Of a DNA stretch of 64,000 nt, positions 1 to 9,655 are shown piece by piece. Every line of letters starts with the position of its first letter. Position 1 is the stretch's first letter. The notes beneath the pieces are model-generated. The model had not been told where the DNA came from, did not search any database, and was given only the letters and a program-made list of their open reading frames with translations. The position numbers were made by a program, and so were the translations under genes. Source of the DNA: Trissonchulus latispiculum (lineage: Eukaryota > Nematoda > Enoplea > Enoplida > Ironidae); the NCBI GenBank assembly GCA_030248195.1, contig JASAND010011163.1, positions 1 to 64,000 on the forward strand, written 5' to 3'.

Positions 1-137
1 GCTGAAACTTCACAGACATACTAAACTCGATGTGCTCTACAATTTGCGCATGAAATCTGCGCAGGATCTGCGCAGGATTTTGCGCAGCTTCTGCGCAGCT
101 TATTTTACACTGTCTCCAGCCACTTTTCACACATATT

Positions 138-163
138 ATAGGGGTCGCTGCCGCGACCCCTAT
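138..163. repeat. Perfect 11-bp hairpin
   Basis: An 11-bp arm (138-148) and its exact reverse complement (153-163) flank a 4-base loop, TGCC. It lies in the intron upstream of the first IFT140 exon, next to short GCGCAG repeats (57-100). It may be the tip of a foldback repeat; no function can be assigned. Confidence 0.6.
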
Positions 164-262
164 GATATTATTTACGCACCGTAACTAAATCTAAACACTG
201 GTATACGTTTGTGTATGTGTATAACTTCTTCAGTCCGCGAATATGGGTTGCTCGGCGAAGCT

Positions 263-380
263 GTGCCCATATTAATTCGCCCACAACCTAGTCCTCTTCT
301 TTTTTTGAACCTAGCCCCATATTAAGCATTTTTAAGACTAGTCCTCTCTTGATTTTACAACCTCACCACCACCCATATTA
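263..380. repeat. Short direct repeats with CCATATTA / CTAGTCCTCT motifs
   Basis: Two roughly 57-bp units share the motifs CCCATATTA and CTAGTCCTCT, followed by a third partial unit. The same motif family recurs in the arms of the neighbouring inverted-repeat element (CTCATATTA followed by a CTTGTCCTTT-like block), so this is probably degenerate flanking sequence of the same element. Confidence 0.45.
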
Positions 381-425
381 CTTTTTCATGCTCCGGAGGA
401 GCATTTTAATTACTTGTGAAATAGG

Positions 426-1193
426 ACAAGTTGGAAAAATGCTCCTTGCAGTCGCATGAAAAATACAATATGAGCCAGAAGGATTTACAATGTGTAATAT
501 GAGCCAGCATTTAATTAGGTAAAGGACAAGATTTAAAAGTTTAATATGAGCAGCTCGCTTTCTCGGGCTCATATTGACGCCTCACAGATAGCCGATAAGG
601 GGTATCATTCTTTGTTTGCTCTTTTGTGTTTTCGTTCATATGATTTTCACAGAGCATTTACTAGCAAACGTAGTTAGTGCAAAACTGCTGTTACAGAAAA
701 ATAGATGGTTGCAGTACATATGCTATTGCTGAAAATCCATTTTTGCATACATTATGAAAAGATATGGTTTAGTATTTGAAGTGCATGCTGTATTGCTGTA
801 TAATAAGAATGTTTATACTATATATGTTGTGTGGGACCGAAATAAGTTCTGGTTTAAACGTTTCCAGCATACCCTTGATTAGATGTTATGTTACCCGACC
901 GTATGCTTGGCTTCGAATAATGTATATATATTTTGTTGTTAGATCTATTCCACAGATTTCAGTTATATACACGTATGCAACCTAATTGCAGACACAACTG
1001 TGTTCCTAAGGCGTCAATATGAGCCCGAGAAAGCGAGCTGCTCATATTAAACTTTTAAATCTTGTCCTTTACTTAATTAAATGCTGGCTCATATTACACA
1101 TTTTAAATCTTGTCTTTTCCCGAATTGAATGCTGTCCTTCTGGCTCATGTTGTATTTTTCATGCGACTGCAAGGAGCATTTTTCCTACTTGTA
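426..1193. mobile_element. MITE-like element with long terminal inverted repeats
   Basis: The left arm (about 426-582) is the reverse complement of the right arm (about 1009-1193), with about 425 bp of unrelated AT-rich DNA between them. The right arm carries extra bases relative to the left. No transposase frame is present. The right end stops under 30 bp before the splice acceptor of the IFT140 exon at 1221, so it sits inside an intron close to the branch-point zone. Superfamily unknown; no clear target duplication was seen. Confidence 0.75.
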
Positions 1194-1220
1194 TTTTATT
1201 TTGTTTTTTATTTTTTCTAG

Positions 1221-1364
1221 GCTTCAGAAGTGGCCAATGATACGGGTGATATGGCGGCCTGTTACCATATTGCTAGACAATATGAGACCAAAGGAGATTA
1301 CAAGAAGGCAGTGCACTTCTTTGGCAAGGCTCGAGCCTTCAGCAGTGCTATAAGACTATGCAAA
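1221..1364 (+). CDS. IFT140: IFT140-like exon (TPR region), intact
   Basis: TTCTAG acceptor and AAA|GTAGGT donor. 144 nt, phase 0 at both ends, 48 codons beginning [20 protein letters not shown] and ending AIRLCK. This matches the IFT140 segment around the TGDRAACYHLARQ motif of vertebrate proteins. No frame break. Confidence 0.85.
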
Positions 1365-1436
1365 GTAGGTTTCTCAACAAGCAAAAGTTTCTTGATAACC
1401 TATACCTAGTCTATGTCCGTCCATTAGTCAACCAGC

Positions 1437-1555
1437 GGGGTATTTTACCGTGGGGGGCCCCCCCCCCCGAGACCGACCTCCCCTTCTAAGTAACTTCACC
1501 CCCCCCCCCGCCCAAAAATCACCCCGAAATCGCCCCCCCCCCCCTGGAATTTTGC
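1437..1555. repeat. C-tract-rich low-complexity stretch
   Basis: Three runs of 9 to 14 C separated by ACCTCC/AAAATC spacers, in an IFT140 intron. It resembles the poly-G/C inserts elsewhere in the window (38250-38390, 52980-53404, 56573-56944) and may be a degenerate member. Confidence 0.5.
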
Positions 1556-1870
1556 TTCCTCCCTGCTTTCAGTGACAAAGACTGTGGTTATTAATTGGCC
1601 AGTTTTAGATTTTGTTGTTGTTCAAGACCGCACTCAGAGAGAGAGGATTCAAAAGCTCTAGACATACACCGTTTTGGTAAAACTTGGTTGACAAGAAAGA
1701 GCCTTTGGGTATTAAGGTTTGGCTATTTTATAGAAAACTGTGCCATTTTTGCCAACAAATTAAACAGTAAGTAAACATTCGTGAGGCATAAACGTTCTTG
1801 CCACTTTTTCTTTCCGTCTATCCTGGCTATCAGAGTAGAGGTTTTGTTTATTTTGTATTTTATATTTCAG

Positions 1871-1999
1871 GAACACGGTTTGGATGATCACATTGCTCAG
1901 CTGGCCATGATGAGCGGCGAAGCTGATCTGATTGAAGGCGCCAAATTCTATGAGAATAAACCGGGTCAAGCGGATAAAGCCGTCATGTTGTATCATAAG
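1871..1999 (+). CDS. IFT140: IFT140-like exon, intact
   Basis: TTTCAG acceptor and AAG|GTCAGA donor. 129 nt, 43 codons, phase 0. It encodes EHGLDDHIAQLAMMSGEADL and ends KAVMLYHK, continuing the previous exon without a break in the family alignment. Confidence 0.85.
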
Positions 2000-2123
2000 G
2001 TCAGAACGGAAAAAGCTGTACAGTCCTGGAGTTGGATTTCCTAAAGAGGATTCCCTTTATTTCAGTTATTTTCTACAATTTTTATTTATTTTAAGCTTTA
2101 TGGTAACCTTTATCATGTTTCAG

Positions 2124-2294
2124 GCCGGTATGTTTGGACGGGCCCTTGATCTTGCCTTCAGAACAGAGCAGTTTCATGCCCTGGACTTGATTGCCGAAGA
2201 TCTGAATGGGACCTCCGACCCTCGAGTCCTGGAACGATGTGCGGAATTCTTTGTGCAAAATCAGCAATATCCAAAAGGCTGTCCAGCTATTGGC
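2124..2294 (+). CDS. IFT140: IFT140-like exon with frameshift near its end
   Basis: TTTCAG acceptor. Encodes AGMFGRALDLAFRTEQFHAL and continues to FFVQNQQY. After TAT at about 2270 the family sequence KAVQLLAHAKK continues one base out of frame (7 bases where 6 are expected). The run of six A before the donor (AAAAAAG|GTTTGG) also appears one base too long for the next exon's phase. Positions of the changes are approximate. Confidence 0.75.
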
Positions 2295-2564
2295 TCATGC
2301 CAAAAAAGGTTTGGACTGATTTTGAAGCCTTTTAGATTGAATATTTACGCATGGATAGTTTAGATAATCTTCGACATGTCAATAGATTTTTAATTGAACA
2401 TTAAACTCCAACGTATAATCTCTACTTACCGCAAAGTTCTCGTGCACAGCTAATGCTTAAAAAGGATGTTATTTTGAAAAGGAATTGTGTTAGATACTAC
2501 ACAGTTAGTAGTCACCACTGTTTATTCGCTTCGTAGTTTGCACGATAATTTCTTTTGACTGTAG

Positions 2565-2649
2565 CACTCTGAAGCGGTGGAACTCTGTGCCCGAAGAAAT
2601 GTTCCCATGACCTCCATTCTTCTGGCTGAACTTCTCACTCCCTCCAAAG
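2565..2649 (+). CDS. IFT140: IFT140-like exon
   Basis: GTAG acceptor and AAAG|GTAGCC donor. In the frame starting at the first base it reads HSEAVELCARRNVPMT and on to LTPSK, matching the family segment around EALQLCLGQNMSIT. Its end phase does not fit the next exon by one base. Confidence 0.7.
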
Positions 2650-3164
2650 GTAGCCAGATTATCCGGTCTTAATTTTCGTTTTTCAAAAAATTTTGTTTTT
2701 CGACTTTGTTAGGGAAAATTTAGATGCCAAGCTGATGCTACGGATCTCAACACCAATATGCCGTTTGTCCTTAGAGTGTAATATTGTGTGCAATACATTT
2801 CTTCGCTTAATTATTGATTTCTACGCCGTTTTTGGAATCTAAATGTTAGTACCATTTCTGCTTATCTGCCGGATGTACAGTTAAGTTTATATCAATTAAT
2901 AAAGTATAGGCACCAGTAGGTAATGTTTGCGTGACTGCGTAATCTATGGAATTCTTCTATCCATATCAGTTGATCCAATCGAACCAGGAGTATCATCTCG
3001 AATAATTCGAAGAGAGGCAGTGCTTGACCTGAAACTATTTCTGTTCATGTTTCGTGTTTAACAATTTGTAGCAGCACAGAGGCGGAAGTCCAAGAAAATG
3101 GTCTTGCATATGTGTTATCTCGAAACTGCTTACCCCTAAGCAAAATCACTACTTTCTTTTTCAG

Positions 3165-3285
3165 GGATATGCCGGATCCAGCAGCGCGCAATCGTCTGCT
3201 GATTCAGATGAGCGACTATTGCATTGAACAGTCTCAGCATCGTGCTGCGGCTAAAAAGTATACTGCGGCCGGTAACAAGACTGAG
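3165..3285 (+). CDS. IFT140: IFT140-like exon, intact
   Basis: TTTTTCAG acceptor and GAG|GTATGA donor. After one base, codons read DMPDPAARNRLLIQMSDYC and end AAKKYTAAGNKTE, matching the family motif ATKKYTQAGNK. The end phase (0) fits the next exon. Confidence 0.8.
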
Positions 3286-3723
3286 GTATGAATGATTACG
3301 TATATATGTTGTACGTAAATGAATCCCAGTGCGTTTGGTATGGTAATCGCCTGCAGTTAGCGGTGATAGTTCCGTTCAATAACGCCCTGCTAGTGTTTTA
3401 GAAGAATTTTTCTACTTACTTGCTTATTCATACGTCGTATCCGATGTTGCCAATTGCTGGCATCAACATTAGGCAACCAGCATTAGGAAGGGATTTCGTA
3501 TTGTGATGATGAGATAAGATTGCTACGTACTTGGAGCAGACGGTATGTATAGGCATAGACTGACATCACCAGTTAAATCCATGTTTAACAAATTGGAGAT
3601 CTGAGTTACCAATATAACATATTTGATAATACCTACTCAATTCCAAACAAGTTTAAGTTTCCCATTAATCCGCCGTTTCAGTAAAATTTTAGGTTTTACT
3701 TTAACATTGGTTGCTTATTTTAG

Positions 3724-3947
3724 GCGATGCGAGCTCTGGTCCAAGTCGGGCGATGCTGACACCATTATTCGATTTGCCAATCGTGATGGAACCAAAAAGA
3801 GAAGGAACTTCGAATAATGGCAGCCAATTATCTGCAAACGGGGAAAAAGTGGACGAGAAATGATGCCGTACGACAGATTCAAGAAATTCTATCAGAATGC
3901 TGAGGCTCATTTGCGTACTGGCCAGATTCTATGAAGCCATTGCAGAG
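3724..3947 (+). pseudogene. IFT140: IFT140-like exon with four frame changes
   Basis: TTTTAG acceptor and GCAGAG|GTTACA donor. The family sequence can be followed only by switching frame four times: AMRALV, then KSGDADTIIRFANRDGTKK, then KELRIMAANYLQTGKKW to RQI, then KFYQNAEAHL, then VLARFYEAIAE. Three of the four changes look like one extra C (about 3742, 3890, 3914); the fourth (about 3800) is +2 or -1. No frame is open through the exon. Confidence 0.8.
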
Positions 3948-4025
3948 GTTACAGAAGATTACAGAAAAACTATTTTCAAAAAACTGTTGGTTGACACTTT
4001 AAAATTTAGATGCATGTTAATAGCA

Positions 4026-4437
4026 GCGAGAGTTAATAATAGCAAGAGTACGGCACCGTACCCTTGCTAGTGTTATTGGCCTGTCATATGTTCAGAACAT
4101 TAAGGCCGAAATCTCGGCGAGTTTTGCTACTGAAATGCACTGATGAGGTTACGGTAGCCAAGTAGCCAATCAAAACGCATATGACCACACGCTTAGCCTC
4201 GCTAAGCTGAGCCCCCCGAGATCTCGGGGGGTAACTATATATATACACGTAATTTTGACATAAGGTAGGCGATTAGCCAATCAGATGCGTTTTAGTTCAA
4301 TCACATATAAACACATGGTTAACGGTGTTAACCGTGACCCCCCCGAGATTTCGGCCTTAATGCTCGAAACATATGACGAGCCAATTACATTAGCAAGAGT
4401 ACGATTATGTACACTCTTTGCCATTATTAACTCTTGA
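4026..4437. mobile_element. MITE-like element with ~95-bp inverted repeats
   Basis: Long imperfect inverted ends include CATTAAGGCCGAAATCTCGG (4098-4117) and its reverse complement (4343-4362), and extend outwards through GCAAGAGTACG blocks. The pentamer TAGCA flanks both ends (4021-4025 and 4438-4442), a likely target duplication. It lies inside an IFT140 intron. A relative is at 22857-23370. No coding frame. Confidence 0.7.
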
Positions 4438-4725
4438 TAGCACGTGTTTGAGGAAAATGCTGTGACAATATTGAAAGCACACAATCACTTTAGTGGAGAT
4501 TTCTTATGGATAATGGAGTGCGGTAGTGTCATCAATCATTTAATTGTAATTATTAATAATTATTTTTCCTTTTTATTACAAAATAACTTCAATTTTGATT
4601 TCACAAAAAAACATAACAATATTATTAATACTGTCATTACTGTCCTCTAATAATACCCAATTTTTATAATATGTAAACATTTTTGGTGGATATTTCGTTC
4701 TGTCTGGCTATTCTAGCTATTCTAG

Positions 4726-4880
4726 ATGGAGGCGGAATCAGGAAATTATGACCAGTCCCGAAAGACTCTGACTCAGGCTCGCGATTTTGCCTCAAAAGCC
4801 CCGACGGCACAGTCGGACGGATCAGTGAAAGGGAATTTCTGGAAAGATTAAGCTGGTGGATCAGTTCTTGGAAGCAAAAG
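4726..4880 (+). pseudogene. IFT140: IFT140-like exon with two frame changes; 3' limit unsure
   Basis: TTCTAG acceptor; phase fits the previous exon. Reads MEAESGNYDQSRKTLTQARD, then changes frame near 4818 to RISEREFLER, then again near 4850 to KLVDQFLEAK, which matches the MALVKRFIQAR segment of the family. No clean donor follows GCAAAAG; a GTAAAAG at 4931 is possible but the intervening codons do not resemble IFT140. Confidence 0.7.
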
Positions 4881-5359
4881 CGAGGCTTCCTGTTTTTGGT
4901 TGATGTTTTCTTGATCATTCTTGATCACAAGTAAAAGCAAGCTGAGATGTGTCTGTTTCTCAGTTAGTTTTGTTGAGGTCTCAACCTTACCTCCTCATTT
5001 TCTAAACGGAGATAGCTCCAGGGCTTGTTGTTGTCGATGAATTGTTGTTCAGTTGTTCTTCAAAAGTTCATTGCATTACAGGATCAGTCTGAGCAAAACT
5101 CGGGCTTGCTTCTTTCTTTCATCAGTCACTACTGTAAAACCGCGTGATGGACATAAAATGGAACTAAAGTTGCACGTCACAAACAAAGCTTCAGAAAATT
5201 AGATTGAAATGTACGATCACCGTTTTAATGGTTTTATGTCCAACAACGCTATTTGTCAACTGGAGCCACTGGCGCTTCTCGGAATTGTGTTATAATATCA
5301 TTTTTGTCATCTCTGTATACTCAACTGTATTTTGTTTACTGTTTTGGTTGTATGACAAG

Positions 5360-5491
5360 AATCCTGTGAGACGCCATGAAACAGTTGCAGGAATTGTTGC
5401 GACAGAAAAACTTTGAATGATCACCCGTTCGGATTGGACATATCTATCAGATTTTCATTCAGCATTATGTGAAGAAACAAAACTGGAAAAG
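5360..5491 (+). pseudogene. IFT140: IFT140-like exon with a +1 change and an in-frame TGA
   Basis: NPVRR, then after one extra C (about 5376) MKQLQELLRQKNFE, then TGA, then SPVRIGHIYQIFIQHYVKKQ. The family has Asp at the TGA position; the bases GAATGATCA differ from GAAGATTCA by one moved T, so the stop may be a compensated double indel rather than a nonsense change. Donor AAAAG|GTCAAC. Confidence 0.75.
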
Positions 5492-5744
5492 GTCAACGCG
5501 GCCTGAAATTTCCTATTTACAAAGTTCACGAAATTATCATCTATCCAGTGATGCGGATTTTTGCCAAAACTATTTCCGGTTCTAAAAATTGTTGGAACTT
5601 GGAACCATCCGAACCTCTATTTTTATCTTCAGTCTAGTTTTGTATTTTGAATTACAGTCTGCAAAAATGGTGCATCTACAAGAGATACCTTACTTCAAAC
5701 CTTTTGAGTTTTTATTTTTATTTTTAATATTTTTTATTTTTCAG

Positions 5745-5950
5745 GCAAATCAGTACTACTCTGAGATGGTGGATAAGATTGAGAAGGGGAGTCCGGGCGA
5801 TTTGTATCAAAAGAATCGTTAGAGGAAATAGAGAATGCCTCTGAAAATTCGACTATCCAAAATGACCAGAAGAACGGCAAAGCGGTGGTGGCAACGACGA
5901 TATTGATAGAAGAATCAGAAACTGTTGAAGCGACAAATGGAACGAAATAG
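5745..5950 (+). pseudogene. IFT140: IFT140-like last exon with one frame change
   Basis: TTTTTCAG acceptor after a T-rich tract. Reads ANQYYSEMVDKIEKGSPGDL, then loses one base in an A run near 5812 and continues KESLEEIENASENSTIQND and on to EATNGTK-TAG at 5948-5950. An acidic C-terminal tail is usual for IFT140. An AATAAA 73 bp downstream supports this as the gene's end. Confidence 0.65.
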
Positions 5951-6022
5951 TGACCTGGATTAGCTTACTTCTTGACATTGTATCGAAATATTGTGATATC
6001 TGTAATTGTTCATCAAAGTTCT

Positions 6023-6028
6023 AATAAA
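6023..6028 (+). terminator. AATAAA polyadenylation signal of the IFT140-like gene
   Basis: A canonical AATAAA lies 73 bp after the TAG stop, in AT-rich DNA, at a normal distance for a short 3' UTR. Confidence 0.55.
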
Positions 6029-6580
6029 ATAAGTAGCAGACTGCTATCTCTAGGCCAAAATTTGGGTCATATATATGGAAGCTAGTAAGGGGAAGCTCGG
6101 AAAGAACTCCCCCATCGAGTGCAAATTTCTGTGCACGTGTTTTGTAAGTTTTGTATTTCTAGAATTAAAGGTCCAACACAAATCGCTACATAAACATGGC
6201 TAAAATTAGGTGTTACGCTAATTGGCAGCGGCAGCTACCAAGTTTTTGCGCGTTTCCAAACATTTTTGCACTGAATGAGTACAGTTATGTACTTCTGATT
6301 ATGTGTCACGTATTGACCTGTTTTTCTGATCCGACCGGATTGGCTATACTCTGCATAGGTCGGCCAATAATAAAATTTCGCCTTATATAAGGTATTTAAA
6401 TTCACCACGCGTTTGTCCCTGTTGCACGTAAATCTCGGAAAAGGAAAATAAGACGTTGGTACGTTAACTAACTTGTTCCTTTTAGATATGTACTTTAGAT
6501 TTTACCGCTATGTATTGTATTGCTACCGGTTGTTAATTAGCTAGTTTATTACCAAGAAAAAACCAGGCTACCAAATAAGT

Positions 6581-6767
6581 AGGTAGGTAGGTGGAATTCA
6601 CTTCCCGCCCGCTAGCTGGTGAGCTGTCGCGAGGCCTCTCCACGAGACAACCGAGGTGAATAACTCCGGCTATGTAGGGGTTGACTCACAGTGAATATAG
6701 GAAGCTTTAAAGCCAGAGTCACCCCCACACTTTACATTACAGCAAGCTGGACAAACCATTGAAGTCA
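6581..6767. mobile_element. SINE-like dispersed repeat, copy 1
   Basis: Begins in GGTAGGTAGG and shares nearly all its length with 57945-58123 in the same orientation, including CTGTCGCGAGGCCTCTCCAC, GTGAATAACTCC and GCTGGACAAACCATTGAAGT. GC-rich for this window and without a frame, so most like a short retroposon. Unrelated sequence to about 7110 may belong to a longer element. Confidence 0.65.
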
Positions 6768-7821
6768 CCACTGAAAGGCTAAACATTGACACCTAGTGGA
6801 GTGTACCGGTGTGGTCCACCCCTCTGAGGCGGTACCTGACCTGTCCTGGTCGACCTCCGAAGGGCAAATGTATTCATCCTCAGACGTGTCACCAGATAGC
6901 GGGTTGGCATACCTGAAGTAAATGATGTTGTTGTCAGCAGGGTGTTGCATCCTGTCCCTGCTGACTGGTTGGTTTTTACCTGTTTTCTGGTTCCCGTGCC
7001 GGAGTAAGCTGAAAGGATGATTAATCCTAGTCAGTCATCTGTTTGGAGCCTTATCTCGGGTGAGCCCTCCCACACTCAGCTGTGAAGGAACTTCTTGCCG
7101 CCTAGAAGCTTCAAGTCAGTTCTTTGTGGTGGTTCTAGTAGTTCATAACCTAGCACAGTGCTACCAGCTGCATGCAGACAGAAAAGCAAAGCAAATACTT
7201 AAAGCCTGACAACAACGAAAAGCACAACACTATAATTGAGACAATTTGAGTTGCATTTGGATGATGAACTTTTGAAATTTCTAAGTTCATCTGCCCATGG
7301 AATTAAACGCGTCACCGAATGATATTAAGTGGTTCTATTAGAAGTGGTTATTAGCTTATTCCCAGAACCAGGCAAACTAAATACAGAACACAAAGGACAA
7401 GCAACACAGAAGCGATGCACTACCACCCAGAGTAATCATGCAGCTGCTAGCTGCGTTGCTTATCTTTTACCACTGAGCAGGCAACGGCGTGTAGGCAGGC
7501 TGGCAAATTCCGTTCTCCAATGATTCGTTTCCGATCTGTCCGCCTTCGTCCGTAGCAATCTAACACTATCTGCCTATCTGCTCCTATAGCTCTACAACAT
7601 GCACAGCAGGGGTGGGAGAAATTTTAAATTTTTTTCGGAGTGGAACCACAAAAACACGCCCATAATTCGTGCTATCAGCACAAAACATTTTAAATTTTTC
7701 CCCATTCTTAATAGAAACCCCCCGAGCTGGGGTCAGTTGTCCACTAGCTACAAAATTGCAAAAGGCACTGGGGATATCATCCCTCTCAATTTCGTTGGAG
7801 TTCGTGCCGCTGGCACGGAAG

Positions 7822-7925
7822 TTTATTTCCCCTCCTCCCTTTCTATAAATTTTAGACCCAGAGTGAGGGGGACGAAAATTTATTTCCCCTCCTCCCTTTC
7901 GATAATTTTAGACCCAGAGTGAGGG
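7822..7925. repeat. Tandem duplication of a ~57-bp unit
   Basis: Two adjacent units each contain TTTATTTCCCCTCCTCCCTTT followed by TTTTAGACCCAGAGTGAGGG. Differences are few. Intergenic, no frame of interest. Confidence 0.6.
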
Positions 7926-7950
7926 GGAGAGAGTTGAAAGGATCGGGAAT

Positions 7951-8003
7951 GTAAGACAGATTCAGTGATTATCGGGGACCACAATCACCGAAGCCTGTCT
8001 TAC
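7951..8003. repeat. Two-step hairpin
   Basis: GTAAGACAG (7951-7959) pairs with CTGTCTTAC (7995-8003), and inside it GTGATT pairs with AATCAC. A nested stem of this kind may be part of a foldback repeat. No known RNA family recognised. Confidence 0.4.
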
Positions 8004-9544
8004 AGGGACAACACTAAGTACTGGTGGGCTTCAGCACTAAGTGGGGCCTACACCGTAAGCGTGGCTAGAATCCTCCTTGAGAGCCCTGGCTACAGATGTA
8101 AGGATCCGCTGTCAGGGCCCAGCCCCAGTTTGTCTTCATTGGCCGGATACCATATTGCCCGATATCAATATGGCGTTCTTGCATTCGCATAAGCAAGACC
8201 CTCCTGGTGGCGGAAAATCGCCGCCAGATCAATGCGCCGAAACGCATTGACCCTCACCAGATTAGTCCAGCAGTATTAATGAGCAAAGCTATTAAAATTG
8301 GACCAACAAATTTTGGTGTTTTCGGTATTATTTTGTAGACAATGAAGTGATTAATTCAAAAATGACCAAAACTTTCTGCAATTTTCTCAAACTCAATAGT
8401 TTTAATCACAAATATCTTGAGAAAACGCGAGTTTTTGAAGGTTATTCCTTTGGCTGTCCTAATTTTAATTTTACCCTAACTTTTAAAATATATAGTTTGT
8501 TAGAGCATCTCAAAAGCTGCAAAACTACATATATAATATCCCTCAGGCTCTTCCACAACTTTAGCTATTTTCAATCAAACTGCTACACTAATCAATTAAT
8601 CACTAATAATTTATTAGTAATACCTTTTATGCAACGGGCCCCTCGAAAGTCACCAAAATTGGCATATAAAACTCTCAATGCCTGCCTGACATTAAAGGCA
8701 AATGCTTCAAGCTAGAACTTTTCTGTCGTGTCGGCTCCTTTGATCGCTTACAGGTCACAAAAGTCAATTTTTGAAATTTCCAAAATATAGACAAATTGGG
8801 TATCATTCGATAGCTACTGATGAGCTGGACAACTTTTCTAATAGAACTATGTGTCTGAAATTTAGTATCTGAAAGTTAGAGCAAGTTAAAGTTTCAGGGC
8901 ACAGCTAGATGAAAAAGGGTCAGTTCACAAATGAAAAATGTACTGTGAACGAATGGATGGATATCCCGGAGTCGTTTTAGTATTAAAATATTAGCCAACC
9001 CACAGAATTAATTTGCCATATCAGTTGACCCAAATTTCGCTGCCGTTCTGTCTCAGCATGACCTTGGAGGACAAATCACAGTGATTTTCAAGTTTTCCAA
9101 CTTTATAGCTGAATATCCCTGCCACCGTTTGATTTCGAACTCTAATGTTTTGTCTTGTTTTTGAGAACACCAACACATGTACCTATATTGCGTGTGAAAA
9201 TGAGCGAAATTCGTGACTATCGATTTTGACCCAAAGCGACCCCCCCTTAAGCACCAAATCCGCTTATTCTTGCACTAAAAGCGAACTTTTTGGCGATTGG
9301 TATAAAAATAGCGACATTTTTAACATTTTTTAGAAAATTTTGAAAACTTTTCGCCCCCTCCAAGAAAAATTCCCCAGAAGAAGTCCAGATTACCATAAAC
9401 ATCCCACGACAACCGCCGTTCCTCCTGAACCAAATTTATATACGGCGTTTTACTTTTACATCAACAGTAAATAGCACTAGTAAGACAACGTCTATACAGG
9501 ACGGAGAAGGACTATAGTGGTCACCTAAGACCTAACCCTCTGCC

Positions 9545-9655
9545 TAGTGATGTTTCAGGCACTGAATCTGAAACTATTTTAGGCCGCCGACTGAAACTGA
9601 AACTAGTTCGAGCAAAGACACCTGGAACTCAAACTGAAAGCAGTTTCAGTCTTTT
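9545..9655. mobile_element. hAT-like left end, TTTCAG family, truncated
   Basis: Starts TAGTGATGTTTCAG, nearly the same as the ends of the complete element at 28129-29425, then runs through degenerate GACTGAAACTG motifs in both orientations. No matching right end or target duplication was found, so this is a fragment. Confidence 0.55.

Larger units (their letters stand above)
1221..5950 (+). pseudogene. IFT140: IFT140-like gene, 3' half, with multiple frame breaks
   Basis: IFT140 is a WD40/TPR subunit of the IFT-A complex, needed for retrograde intraflagellar transport and for bringing membrane proteins into cilia. The exons here match its C-terminal TPR region in order: [34 protein letters not shown]-type (ADKAVMLYHK), FHALDLIAEDLNGTSDP, AAKKYTAAGNK, IMAANYLQT, KLVDQFLEAK and RIGHIYQIFIQHYVKK. 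Visible exons are about 1221-1364, 1871-1999, 2124-2294, 2565-2649, 3165-3285, 3724-3947, 4726-4880, 5360-5491 and 5745-5950. A short exon may be missed between 5492 and 5744. About ten one-base gains or losses break the frame (listed under findings), and an in-frame TGA occurs near 5416. Protein identity stays high and most splice sites are intact, so this is either a recently inactivated gene or copy, or an intact gene with assembly indels. The 5' half lies outside the window. Confidence 0.75.
5951..9544. other. Intergenic stretch without a recognisable gene
   Basis: Holds the SINE-like copy, the tandem duplication and the hairpin listed separately. 6190-6360 resembles 15840-15960 (both contain TTTTTGCACT/TTTGCACTAAA followed by a TACTTCTG.TTATGT block), probably another dispersed repeat. 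Open frames are short and resemble no family I know. Confidence 0.5.

Noticed and set aside
378..572. Open frame on the - strand almost identical to part of one at 1019-1240 on the + strand
   Set aside because: The two are the inverted arms of the MITE-like element read in mirror frames; they have no homology to proteins.
7599..7740. CAGGGGTGGGAGAAATTTT as a hAT element start
   Set aside because: No inverted partner or target duplication could be found downstream.
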